A stretch of 64,000 nt of DNA from an uncultured Collinsella sp. (GTDB lineage Bacteria; Actinomycetota; Coriobacteriia; Coriobacteriales; Coriobacteriaceae): assembly GCA_934654835.1 (NCBI GenBank), contig CAKUGY010000010.1:1-64000 (forward strand), given 5' to 3'. Within the stretch, counting starts at the first letter, position 1. Each line of letters opens with the position of its first letter. Below, piece by piece: positions 49,693 to 58,017 of the stretch. The notes under the pieces were generated by a model. The model saw only the letters and a list, made by a program, of their open reading frames with translations, searched no databases and was not told the DNA's origin. A program made the position numbers and the translations under genes.

Positions 49693-50169
49693 ATGGATTC
49701 CAAAAGACTTGCCGAGATAGCTGATGTGATGGAGGACCGCGGCCTCACGCGCGTGCGCGTTGAGGAGCCCGATGGCACCGCGGTCGAGCTCGAGCGCGCG
49801 AGCGCCGCGCAGCCGGTTGCCGTGCCCATGCCTATGCCGGGTGCCGTGACTGCCCCGGCAGTGGCTCCTGTCGCTATGCCTGCCGCCGCAACGGAACCTG
49901 CCGCGCAGGCACCTGCCGCCGCGCCGGAGCCCAAGGGCACCGAGGTGACCGCTCCCATGGTCGGCGTTTTCTATGCTGCCCCGGCGCCTGGCGACGAGCC
50001 GTTTGTGCGCGTGGGCTCCAAGGTCAAGGCCGGCGAGACCCTCTGCATCATCGAGGCCATGAAGGTTCTCAACGAGGTGGCGGCAGAGGCGGATGGCGAG
50101 GTGCTCGAGATCTGCGTGGCCGACGGCGACCTCGTGGAGTTCGGCAGCTGCCTCATGAGGATCGGATAG
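49693..50169 (+). CDS. accB: Biotin carboxyl carrier protein of acetyl-CoA carboxylase
   Basis: 158 residues. An N-terminal 30-residue helix is followed by an Ala/Pro-rich swinging linker (about 40-80) and the biotinyl domain with EAMKVLNEV, where the Lys is modified by BirA. It starts 3 nt after the fabF stop. Confidence 0.94.
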   Translation: MDSKRLAEIADVMEDRGLTRVRVEEPDGTAVELERASAAQPVAVPMPMPGAVTAPAVAPVAMPAAATEPAAQAPAAAPEPKGTEVTAPMVGVFYAAPAPGDEPFVRVGSKVKAGETLCIIEAMKVLNEVAAEADGEVLEICVADGDLVEFGSCLMRIG

Positions 50170-50178
50170 GTGATATCC

Positions 50179-50601
50179 ATGAACAAAGAAGAGCTCAAGA
50201 AGCTGTTGCCGCATCGCGAGCCGATGCTTTTGCTCGACGAAGCCGAGCTGGTGGGCGACGAGGCCCACGGCAAGATCACGATTACGGGCGACGAGTACTT
50301 TTTGCAGGGGCATTTTCCGGGAAACCCGGTCGTTCCCGGCGTGATTCAGTGCGAGATGCTCGCCCAGAACTGCTGCGTGCTGCTGATGGGCGATGAGGAG
50401 GCGCGCGGCGCGACGCCGTTCTACACGAGTTTGGACAAGGTGCGCTTTAAGCGTCCGGTGCGCCCGGGCGACACGGTGGATCTGGTGTGCTCCATCACGC
50501 GTGCGCGCGGGCCGTTCCGCTTTGCGACGGGTACTGCGAGCGTCAACGGTGAGGTGTGCTGCCGCGCCGATATGTCTTTTGCACTCATGCACGAAAGTTA
50601 A
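50179..50601 (+). CDS. fabZ: 3-hydroxyacyl-ACP dehydratase
   Basis: About 140 residues. Hot-dog fold dehydratase. LPHREPMLLLDEAEL at the N-terminus and GHFPGNPVVPGVIQCEMLAQ carry the catalytic His and Glu. I took the ATG at 50179, after GGATAGG; a GTG three codons earlier abuts the accB stop. Confidence 0.93.
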   Translation: MNKEELKKLLPHREPMLLLDEAELVGDEAHGKITITGDEYFLQGHFPGNPVVPGVIQCEMLAQNCCVLLMGDEEARGATPFYTSLDKVRFKRPVRPGDTVDLVCSITRARGPFRFATGTASVNGEVCCRADMSFALMHES

Positions 50602-50611
50602 GGAAGGCTTC

Positions 50612-51955
50612 ATGTTCGACAAAGTGCTCATCGCCAACCGCGGCGAAGTCGCGGTCCGTGTTATCCGCGCGTGCCGCGATATGGGCATCAAGACCGTCGC
50701 CGTTTATTCCACGGCCGATGCGGACGCGCTACACGTGCAGCTTGCCGACGAGGCGTATTGCATCGGCGGCCCGCGTCTTGCCGAGAGCTACCTCAACGAC
50801 GATGCTGTGCTCACCTGTGCCGTGAAGTCGGGGGCAAAGGCGATCCATCCTGGCTACGGTTTCTTTTCCGAGAAGGCGAGCTTCGTGCGCGACTGCGACA
50901 AGTACGGTCTGGCGTTTGTCGGTCCCTCGGCCGAGGTCATCGACAGCATGGGCGACAAGGACGCCGCACGTCGAACGGCTGCCGCGGCGGGCGTGCCCAT
51001 CGTTCCGGGCTGTGATTTGCTCAAAAGCCCCGAGGAGGCAACGGCCGAGGCCGAGCGCATCGGCTGCCCCGTGCTCATCAAGGCGCGCGCGGGCGGCGGC
51101 GGTCGCGGTATTCGCAAGGTCGAGCGCGTGGAAGATGCGGCAAAGGCGTTCATCGAGGCGCGTGCCGAGGGCGAGGCCGTTTTTGGCGACGGCGAGTGCT
51201 ACATGGAGAAGTTCGTCGCGCCGGCGCACCACGTCGAGGTGCAGATTATGGCCGATAAGCAGGGCCATGTGTTTTCGCTCGGCGAGCGTGAGTGCTCGGT
51301 GCAGCGCCGCAACCAAAAGCTGATCGAGGAGAGCCCCGCGCCGTGCCTCGACGGACGCGATGATATTCGCGCGCGCATGCACAAGGCCGCGCGCGACCTG
51401 GCTCGTGCCGTTGGCTATGAGGGCGCTGGCACCATTGAGTTTCTGTACTCAGATGACGGCAATTTCTACTTTATGGAAATGAACACGCGTTTGCAGGTGG
51501 AGCATCCGGTTACGGAGTTTGTGACCGATACCGACCTGGTTAAGTGGCAGCTGCGTGTGGCTGCCGGCCAGCCTCTGCCCTTTGAGCAGGAGGACATGCC
51601 AGTCCGCAATCACGCCATGGAGTGCCGCATCAATGCCGAAACGCCGGACTTTCTACCGTCATGCGGAACGGTCACCGCGTTGCGTGTGCCGGGTGGTCCG
51701 CGCGTGCGCTGGGATTCCGCCATGTTTACCGGAGCGAAAGTTCCGCCGTACTACGACTCCATGCTCGGCAAGCTCATCGTGTGCGCGCCCACGCGTGACG
51801 GCGCCATTCGCAAGATGCGCTCGGCCCTGGGCGAGCTCGTGATTGAGGGCGTGAGCGAAAACAGCGAGCTTCAGCTCGACGTGCTGGCAAACGACGAGTT
51901 CTTGTCGGGCATGTATCACACCGATCTGATGGGGCATCTCTATGCTGATGAATAG
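50612..51955 (+). CDS. accC: Biotin carboxylase subunit of acetyl-CoA carboxylase
   Basis: 447 residues, the family's usual length. ATP-grasp enzyme that carboxylates biotin on AccB. Opening DKVLIANRGEVAVRVIRACR, the ATP loop KARAGGGGRGIRKV, and MNTRLQVEHPVTE. The open frame extends upstream into fabZ; the ATG with AAGGAAGG is the supported start. Confidence 0.95.
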   Translation: MFDKVLIANRGEVAVRVIRACRDMGIKTVAVYSTADADALHVQLADEAYCIGGPRLAESYLNDDAVLTCAVKSGAKAIHPGYGFFSEKASFVRDCDKYGLAFVGPSAEVIDSMGDKDAARRTAAAAGVPIVPGCDLLKSPEEATAEAERIGCPVLIKARAGGGGRGIRKVERVEDAAKAFIEARAEGEAVFGDGECYMEKFVAPAHHVEVQIMADKQGHVFSLGERECSVQRRNQKLIEESPAPCLDGRDDIRARMHKAARDLARAVGYEGAGTIEFLYSDDGNFYFMEMNTRLQVEHPVTEFVTDTDLVKWQLRVAAGQPLPFEQEDMPVRNHAMECRINAETPDFLPSCGTVTALRVPGGPRVRWDSAMFTGAKVPPYYDSMLGKLIVCAPTRDGAIRKMRSALGELVIEGVSENSELQLDVLANDEFLSGMYHTDLMGHLYADE

Positions 51956-53666
51956 AAAAGCGAAGACGGTCAATGTCCTTGAGGGGCCGATGACCGAGTC
52001 ATGCGCCGAGTTTCCCGCGCGCCACGTGTTTATCAAGTGCCCGGAGTGCCGCCGTGTGATCGATGAGGCACGCCTGCACGACAACCTCGAGGTCTGCCCT
52101 CGTTGCGGCAAACACTTTCGCGTGAGCGGTCGCGCGCGCATGCGCATGACGGTCGACGCGGGTACCTTTGAGGAGTGGGATGCCGAACTGGCGTCAGAGG
52201 ACTTCCTCTCGTTTCCCGGCTATGCCGACAAGCTTAAGAGCGCGTGCGAGCGTTCGGGCGAGCGCGACGCCGTTGTGTGCGGCAGGGGTAAAATCTGCGG
52301 CTGCGATACCGCGCTCTTCTTTATGGACGCCAACTTTATGATGGGCTCGATGGGCTCCGCGGTGGGCGAAAAGATCTGTCGCGTCTTTGAGCGCGCGACA
52401 GAGCTGGGATTGCCGGTTGTCGGCTTTACCGTTTCGGGCGGTGCGCGCATGCAAGAGGGCGTGACCTCGCTTATGCAGATGGCCAAAATCTCTGCGGCGG
52501 TTAGGCGCCACAGCGAGGCGGGCGGCCTGTATATCACGGTGCTCACCGACCCCACGACCGGAGGCGTAACCGCGAGCTTTGCCATGGAAGGCGACATTAT
52601 CCTGGCCGAGCCCGATGCCCTGACGGCATTTGCCGGCCCGCGCGTGATCGAGCAGAACATGCACAAGCGCCTGCCCAAGGGATTCCAGCGCTCCGAGTTT
52701 TTGCTGGAGCACGGCTTTTGCGATGCCGTTGTTCCGCGTGGCGAGATTGCGCTCACGGTAGGCGAGCTGCTGGCGCTGCACGAAGGGCACGCGCCCGGCC
52801 TGGGGGCACCGCATGAAATCGTGCATGCGGGTCGCCGCGGCAAAAAGCTGGGACACTTGTTTAAGCGCTCGGCGGCACCAAAAACCGCGCTCGAGATTGT
52901 CAAGCAGACCCGCTCGGCAGATCGCGCCACGGCGGGTGAGATGATCTCGCTGGGCCTGGATGGATTTGTGGAGCTGCACGGCGACCGTTACTTTGGCGAC
53001 GACGCCGCTGTGGTGGCTGGCATTGGCTGGAAAGACGGACGCCCCGTAACGGTCATCGCCATCGAGCGCGGCACCACGACCAAAGAGCGTATGCGCCGCA
53101 ACTTTGGCATGGCGCATCCCGAGGGCTACCGCAAAGCGCGTCGCCTTATGCGCCAGGCCGAAAAGTTTGGTCGACCGGTTCTGTGCCTGGTCGATACTTC
53201 GGGTGCGTTTTGCGGCATCGGTGCCGAGGAGCGCGGTCAGGGCGAGGCGATTGCCCAGAATCTCATGGAGATGAGCGGCCTCAAGACGCCGATCGTTTCG
53301 GTGGTGACGGGCGAGGGCGGTTCCGGCGGTGCGCTGGCGCTGTCCGTGGCCGACCGCATCCTGATGCTCTCGAGCTCGGCCTATTCGGTCGTGAGCCCCG
53401 AGGCCTGTGCGTCGATCCTGTGGAAGGATACCGAGCGCGCGAATGAGGCCGCCGAGGCGCTTAAGCTCACGGCCCCCGATCTGCTGGCGCTCGGCATCAT
53501 CGACGGCATCGTTGACGATAGGGGCCTGTCGCATGAGGAGATCGCCGGTGCCGTCATGTCCTCGGCATTTGATGCCTTCGATACGCTTGGGCGGCTCGAC
53601 GACGTGACCCTCACAAACCTCCGCTACCAAAAGTACCGCGCAATCGGTCAGTACCGCACGATGTGA
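51942..53666 (+). CDS. accDA: Fused acetyl-CoA carboxylase carboxyltransferase (AccD-AccA)
   Basis: 574 residues joining both carboxyltransferase subunits, which are separate in E. coli. Residues 30-290 are AccD-like, with a zinc ribbon (CPEC...CPRC, about 33-55) and GGARMQEGVTSLMQM. Residues 300-574 are AccA-like, with ELHGDRYFGDDAAVVAGIGW and GEGGSGGALALSVADRILM. It overlaps accC by 14 nt. Its TGA stop lies inside a 31-bp palindromic repeat. Confidence 0.93.
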   Translation: MLMNRKAKTVNVLEGPMTESCAEFPARHVFIKCPECRRVIDEARLHDNLEVCPRCGKHFRVSGRARMRMTVDAGTFEEWDAELASEDFLSFPGYADKLKSACERSGERDAVVCGRGKICGCDTALFFMDANFMMGSMGSAVGEKICRVFERATELGLPVVGFTVSGGARMQEGVTSLMQMAKISAAVRRHSEAGGLYITVLTDPTTGGVTASFAMEGDIILAEPDALTAFAGPRVIEQNMHKRLPKGFQRSEFLLEHGFCDAVVPRGEIALTVGELLALHEGHAPGLGAPHEIVHAGRRGKKLGHLFKRSAAPKTALEIVKQTRSADRATAGEMISLGLDGFVELHGDRYFGDDAAVVAGIGWKDGRPVTVIAIERGTTTKERMRRNFGMAHPEGYRKARRLMRQAEKFGRPVLCLVDTSGAFCGIGAEERGQGEAIAQNLMEMSGLKTPIVSVVTGEGGSGGALALSVADRILMLSSSAYSVVSPEACASILWKDTERANEAAEALKLTAPDLLALGIIDGIVDDRGLSHEEIAGAVMSSAFDAFDTLGRLDDVTLTNLRYQKYRAIGQYRTM

Positions 53667-53691
53667 CAAAGGGACAGTCCGCATGTCACAT
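53661..53691. repeat. 31-bp palindromic repeat, copy 1
   Basis: ATGTGACA-AAGGGACAG and TGTCACAT arms. The left arm includes the accDA stop codon. A second copy of the same length lies at 54933-54963, so the two flank the EIIC gene. Confidence 0.8.
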
Positions 53692-53706
53692 TGGGAAAGG
53701 CGTTCC

Positions 53707-54924
53707 ATGTCACAAGTTTCTAACAGTTCGTTTACAACGACGGTTTCATCAAACGCCATGGCCGTGGTGGACTATCTGTCCAAAAGCATGATGTCGGCGC
53801 TGCCGTTTATTGTCTGCGCGGCGTTGTTTCGCACCGTCGCCGTCATTTTGGGTGAAGGCATGCTGGGCCTGTGGTTTGCCGATTCCGAAATCTATCGCCT
53901 GTTCTACAGTTGGCTCTATAACGCCGGGTACTACTTTTTGCCCATTTATCTTGGCTGGGCGGCCGCCCGCCAGCTCGGTTGCTCGGAGCAGCTGGGTATG
54001 ATGCTGGGCGGCGTATTGATTGCGCCCGATCTGCTCAAGCTTGTCGATGCCGTATCGACGACGGGGGCATCGATGACTTCCGTGTATGGCCTGCTTCCCG
54101 CGCCGGTCAACGATTACACGACGACTGTTATTCCGGTTCTCATCTCGGTGCCCGTGCTATGGCGAGTGGAGCGTTTCTTTCAGCGCGTTATCCCTCAGGC
54201 CGTGGCGTTTTCGTTCGTTCCGTTTGCGACCATGCTTGTCATGGTTCCGGTTTCGCTGTGTATCACGGCGCCGGCGGGCAGCTATCTGGGCATGCTGTTG
54301 GGGCAGCTTATGTTTATGCTTGGCAATTCCGGTGGCATCGTGTCGCTGCTCACGCTCATGGGGCTTGCCGCGGGCTGGGAGTTCCTAAAGATCGCGGGCG
54401 TCAGCAACGTCGTCCTATCGCTCGCCTATGCGCAGTTTATGAGTGTGGGAACGGATTCGTGCATCCTGATTGCCGCGACGATGGCAACGTTCGCCGTTTG
54501 GGGCATGCCCTTTGGCGCGTCGCTTCGCGTTGCGGATAAGGACGAAAAGGCGCTTATGCTGGGCTACTCGATCTCGGGCGTACTTGGCGGTGTGAGCGAG
54601 CCGGCGCTGTATGGCTGCGGCTTCAAATACGGCAGGTGCCTCACATGCATGGCCATCGGTGGCGCCGTCGGAGGACTTGTTGCGGCCGTGGGCCACGTTA
54701 CGGCCTATACCATCGGCATGACGAATGTGCTTATGGTCATCGGCTTTGCCACGGGTGGCATCTCGAATCTGCTGTGGTGCTGTGCTGCTGGCGGCACGGC
54801 ATTCGCGGTGTCTGCAGCGCTGAGCTACTGCTTTGGCATGGTGCCGTCGCAGGAGCCGGCTACTTTGCAAGATGAGACCGATGGTCTCGAAGCGATAAAC
54901 GGAGAGGCGAAGGCGGGCGCGTAG
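53707..54924 (+). CDS. Orphan PTS EIIC permease domain (glucose/beta-glucoside type)
   Basis: About 405 residues with some ten hydrophobic segments. The signature GGVSEPALYGCGF corresponds to the G-I-T-E-P substrate loop of the glucose-superfamily EIIC. No EIIB or EIIA domain is fused or adjacent. The ATG at 53707 follows GGGAAAGG; the earlier ATG at 53683 lies within the palindromic repeat. It may use the EIIA at 5.8 kb plus an EIIB elsewhere. Substrate unknown. Confidence 0.78.
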   Translation: MSQVSNSSFTTTVSSNAMAVVDYLSKSMMSALPFIVCAALFRTVAVILGEGMLGLWFADSEIYRLFYSWLYNAGYYFLPIYLGWAAARQLGCSEQLGMMLGGVLIAPDLLKLVDAVSTTGASMTSVYGLLPAPVNDYTTTVIPVLISVPVLWRVERFFQRVIPQAVAFSFVPFATMLVMVPVSLCITAPAGSYLGMLLGQLMFMLGNSGGIVSLLTLMGLAAGWEFLKIAGVSNVVLSLAYAQFMSVGTDSCILIAATMATFAVWGMPFGASLRVADKDEKALMLGYSISGVLGGVSEPALYGCGFKYGRCLTCMAIGGAVGGLVAAVGHVTAYTIGMTNVLMVIGFATGGISNLLWCCAAGGTAFAVSAALSYCFGMVPSQEPATLQDETDGLEAINGEAKAGA

Positions 54925-54932
54925 CCTGCACG

Positions 54933-54963
54933 ATGTGACAAAGGGACTGTCTCTTTGTCACAT
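54933..54963. repeat. 31-bp palindromic repeat, copy 2
   Basis: ATGTGACAAAGGGAC and TCTTTGTCACAT arms. The pairing here is longer than in copy 1 (ATGTGACAAAG with CTTTGTCACAT). Confidence 0.8.
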
Positions 54964-54973
54964 CCGCTTCTAT

Positions 54974-55004
54974 GGCCGCAGCCCGTGTGGGTTGCGGCCT
55001 TTTT
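54974..55004 (+). terminator. Terminator after the EIIC gene
   Basis: GGCCGCAGCCC and GGGTTGCGGCC arms around GTGT, followed by TTTTT. Confidence 0.82.
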
Positions 55005-55081
55005 GTATCTAGAGGGCAAAGTGGCTACACTACAATCCGTTTGAGCAATAGAAATATAAGTAGGACGCGGGGCGGATAAAG

Positions 55082-56236
55082 ATGGTCGAGTGGATTGTTA
55101 AGCGTGCACAGGGCGATCGCGCGCGTGTGGGCACGTTGACAGGTGTGGTGTGCATCGTTGCCAATGTGGCAATTTGTGTTGCAAAGGGTGCCATCGGCGT
55201 GGTGTCGGGATCGGTCTCGATCGTGGCGGACGCCATGAACAACCTGTCCGATGCCAGCTCGAACATCGTGAGCGTGCTGGGCTTTAAGCTGGCGAGCAAG
55301 CCGGCCGACCCCGAGCACCCCTACGGTCACGGTCGCTATGAGTACCTCTCGGGTCTGGTCGTGGCGGCGCTCGTGCTGTTGATTGGCGTTGAGCTGGTGA
55401 AGTCCTCGGTGGAGCGCATCGTCCACCCCGAGCCTGTCGAGTTCTCGCTTGCCCTGGTGGCGGTTCTGGCGCTGTCGATGGTCGTTAAGCTGTGGATGGC
55501 GGCACTCAACCAAAAGTTAGGTGACCGTATTGAGTCCGAGACGCTGCACGCAACGGCCCAGGACTCTAAGAATGATGTCCTTGCCACGGGTGCCGTGCTG
55601 GCGTGCGCGATTGTCTCGCAGGTGACGCACATCAATCTTGACGCATGGGTCGGCCTTGCCGTTGGCGCCTATATTGGCTGGAGCGGTTTTGAACTCATCC
55701 AGGATACGGTGAGCCCGCTTTTGGGCCAGGCGCCCGATCCTAAGCTGGTCAAGCACATTCGAGACAAGATCATGAGCTACCCCGGCGTTTTGGGCGTCCA
55801 CGACCTGATGGTTCACGACTACGGCCCGGGCAGGAAGTTCGCAAGCGCTCACGCCGAGATGGCAGCCGAGGCCAGCCCGTTGGAAAGCCACGACACGCTC
55901 GACAATATTGAGCAGGCATTTAGGAACGAAGACGGCATGATCGTCACGCTCCATTACGACCCCATCGTGACCGACGACCCCAAGGTAGCGAGCATGCGTT
56001 TGAGCATCAACGCTATAGCTCAACAGATCGATAGCCGTCTTTCCATACACGATCTGCGCTGCGTGCCGGGTCCTACGCACACCAACGTGATCTTTGACTG
56101 CGTGCGCCCCTCCGATTTAGCGATGAGCGCCGAGGAATTAAAGCGGACATTGGCAAAACAGGTGGAATGCGAATACCCCAAGTCATTCGCGAAGATCACG
56201 ATCGACGAAGACTACGTAGGCCATACTCACGAATAG
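55082..56236 (+). CDS. Cation diffusion facilitator (CDF) metal efflux protein
   Basis: 384 residues. Five or six helices in the first 210 residues include the metal-site helix SIVADAMNNLSDASSN and HPYGHGRYEYL. The cytosolic C-terminal domain (about 215-384) is longer than usual and His/Asp-rich near the end. Exports divalent metals such as Zn, Fe or Mn by proton exchange; the metal cannot be told. Confidence 0.88.
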   Translation: MVEWIVKRAQGDRARVGTLTGVVCIVANVAICVAKGAIGVVSGSVSIVADAMNNLSDASSNIVSVLGFKLASKPADPEHPYGHGRYEYLSGLVVAALVLLIGVELVKSSVERIVHPEPVEFSLALVAVLALSMVVKLWMAALNQKLGDRIESETLHATAQDSKNDVLATGAVLACAIVSQVTHINLDAWVGLAVGAYIGWSGFELIQDTVSPLLGQAPDPKLVKHIRDKIMSYPGVLGVHDLMVHDYGPGRKFASAHAEMAAEASPLESHDTLDNIEQAFRNEDGMIVTLHYDPIVTDDPKVASMRLSINAIAQQIDSRLSIHDLRCVPGPTHTNVIFDCVRPSDLAMSAEELKRTLAKQVECEYPKSFAKITIDEDYVGHTHE

Positions 56237-56275
56237 GGCGACATCGCTCAAGCTATTGATGCAGAAGGGGAGAGC

Positions 56276-56902
56276 ATGAAGAAGCTGTATCTACTGCGCC
56301 ACGGTCAGACGGAATTCAACGTAAAAAAGCTCGTCCAAGGTCGCTGCGATTCACCGCTCACCGACCTAGGTCGTCAGCAGGCGGGTGCGGCAGCTACATG
56401 GCTCAAAGCCCACAACGTCGTGCCGGACAAAGTGGTCTCCTCGCCCTTGGGCCGAGCCATGGACACAGCAGGTCTCGTCGCAACCGAACTGCTCGGCCAA
56501 AACGCATCTGTTGAACCCTGCGAAGGCATCATCGAACGCTGCTACGGAACCTTCGAAGAAGGCCCCCACGACGCCCTTCCCACCGACGTCTGGGATCCCG
56601 GCGAAGACCTAGTCCCTTACGGAGGAGAAGGAAGCCAAGCCCTGCAAGCGCGCATGGTAAACACCCTCACCAAGCTCATAAGCGCCGAGGACACCAAAAC
56701 CCTACTAGCAGTAAGCCACGGCAGCGCCAGCCGCCAATTCATAAAAGCCGCCGCCCCAGCAGACTTCAAACTCCCAACCAAACTCCCCAACTGCGCCATC
56801 ATGATCTTCGATTTCGATGAGGAAAAGCATGAAGAAGAGGGCAAACCGCCCCAATGCAAGTTTACCCTCCAGCAAATCGTAGATCCCCAACAAAGTATTT
56901 AG
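56276..56902 (+). CDS. Histidine phosphatase family protein
   Basis: 208 residues. Phosphoglycerate-mutase-like fold with the phospho-acceptor LRHGQTEFN (His9) and the second His in AVSHGSASRQF. Could be a broad phosphatase or cofactor phosphatase rather than a mutase. Codon use through most of the gene favours GAA, CTA, GTA and CCA on the + strand, unlike the rest of the window. Confidence 0.85.
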   Translation: MKKLYLLRHGQTEFNVKKLVQGRCDSPLTDLGRQQAGAAATWLKAHNVVPDKVVSSPLGRAMDTAGLVATELLGQNASVEPCEGIIERCYGTFEEGPHDALPTDVWDPGEDLVPYGGEGSQALQARMVNTLTKLISAEDTKTLLAVSHGSASRQFIKAAAPADFKLPTKLPNCAIMIFDFDEEKHEEEGKPPQCKFTLQQIVDPQQSI

Positions 56903-56946
56903 CTGAGCGAGCAAGGTTTAGCAGACATCAACGTGTCGTCCCCCGA

Positions 56947-57083
56947 GCTTGGCAGAGGGCCGGCGAAATATATTAAGTTTGTCGCGAGTTCCGCACGCAA
57001 AGGAAAGCACTTAATGTGCTTTCCGTCTTGCGCAGGACTGTAGAGCAGCAAACTTAATATATTTCGCCGGCCCTCTGCCAAGC
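56947..57083 (+). repeat. Core-and-arm palindromic element 3 (upstream of rplC)
   Basis: 35-bp perfect arms (56947-56981 and 57049-57083) enclose a 67-nt core. The core has GAGTTCCGCACG, GGAAAGCAC-TTAAT-GTGCTTTCC and AGGACTGTAGAGCAG. Next to the inner hairpin, GCAAA here pairs with TCTTGC, while element 2 has GAGCC and TGCGAGCC, so the two copies differ on both sides. Confidence 0.9.
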
Positions 57084-57142
57084 CCAGGCGACTCCACGCA
57101 CTTTACCTGCGTAAACAATGTGAGTGAAATATGAATCTCGAT

Positions 57143-57167
57143 GGATACGCCCGCAGCCGTGTATACT
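57143..57167 (+). promoter_or_regulatory. rplC promoter -10 region with conserved 24-nt motif
   Basis: GGATACGCCCG followed by CAGCCGTGTATAC; TATACT at 57162-57167 would serve as -10. No good -35 is present at 17 nt. The motif is nearly repeated 180 nt before rplB and partly before rpsL. Confidence 0.5.
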
Positions 57168-57278
57168 AAACAGCTGTGTGAAACCAGGGGAGTATTCTGG
57201 CTGGACAAAATGCCTGCTTAATAGGGTTGTCAGGTAGTCCGGACGCAATACAAGGCTGGGGAGCACGTCGTGTAAGTA

Positions 57279-57330
57279 GTGGTCCTCTAGGGGCGTACGC
57301 TCGGTGGTGTACGCATTGTCCCAAGACCAC
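57279..57330 (+). ncRNA. Structured leader hairpin upstream of rplC
   Basis: Nested complementary blocks GTGGTC/GACCAC, GGGG/TCCC and GCGTAC/GTACGC form one long hairpin ending 20 nt before rplC. This may be an autogenous control leader like the S10-operon leaders, but it matches none I can name. Confidence 0.45.
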
Positions 57331-57350
57331 GCGAGAGTTGGGATCATATC

Positions 57351-57971
57351 TTGATCAGCATGATTCTCGGCCGCAAGATTGGCATGACCCAGGTTTGGGA
57401 CGAGAACGACAACGTCGTTCCCGTCACGGTCATCCAGGCTGGCCCCTGCGCTGTCTCGCAGGTTAAAACTCAGGCAACCGACGGCTATGACGCCGTCCAG
57501 ATCGGTTTCGGCGACATCAAGGCCAAGAACGTGAACAAGCCCATGGCTGGTCACTTCGCTAAGGCTGGCGTCGAGCCTGTCCGCTTCCTTCGTGAGGTCC
57601 GCGTCGAGAACGGCGAGGAGCACAAGGTCGGCGAGGTCGTCACCGTCGCTGATTTCGCTGATGTCGAGAAGGTCGACGTCATCGGTACCTCCAAGGGTAA
57701 GGGCTTCCAGGGTCGCATCAAGCGCTGGGGTCAGCGCCGCGGTCCTATGACGCATGGTTCTCACTTCCAGCGTCACCCCGGTTCTATCGGTCAGTGCGCC
57801 TATCCTGCGCGCGTCCTCAAGGGCGTCAAGATGGCCGGTCACATGGGTAACGAGCGCGTTACCGTCAAGAACCTTTCCGTTGTCCGCATCGATGCCGAGC
57901 AGAACCTCATCTTGGTCAAGGGCGCTGTCCCGGGTGCCAAGAATGGTCTCGTCGCCATCCGTATGGCCTAA
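57351..57971 (+). CDS. rplC: 50S ribosomal protein L3
   Basis: 206 residues. ILGRKIGMTQVWDENDNVVPVTVIQAG at the start and MTHGSHFQRHPGSIG at the peptidyl-transferase loop are typical. I kept the TTG start because GGGA lies 7 nt upstream and the family often begins MIS-ILG; an ATG three codons later is the alternative. The gene begins the second r-protein block, away from rpsJ. Confidence 0.95.
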   Translation: MISMILGRKIGMTQVWDENDNVVPVTVIQAGPCAVSQVKTQATDGYDAVQIGFGDIKAKNVNKPMAGHFAKAGVEPVRFLREVRVENGEEHKVGEVVTVADFADVEKVDVIGTSKGKGFQGRIKRWGQRRGPMTHGSHFQRHPGSIGQCAYPARVLKGVKMAGHMGNERVTVKNLSVVRIDAEQNLILVKGAVPGAKNGLVAIRMA

Positions 57972-58017
57972 GGGCCCAGCCCATTTAGCCCAGCGTCATA
58001 CCAAGGAGAACACTTAA

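Noticed and set aside
50393..50611. Upstream extension of the accC frame inside fabZ
   Set aside because: The MFDKVLIANRGE start with AAGGAAGG is the family start; the extra part is a shadow of fabZ.
52194..53759. A 521-codon minus-strand frame opposite accDA
   Set aside because: Fully covered by the recognised carboxyltransferase; no protein family visible.
57168..57350. A tRNA or T-box in the rplC leader
   Set aside because: No cloverleaf, no T-arm GTTCRA, and no T-box core sequence could be found.
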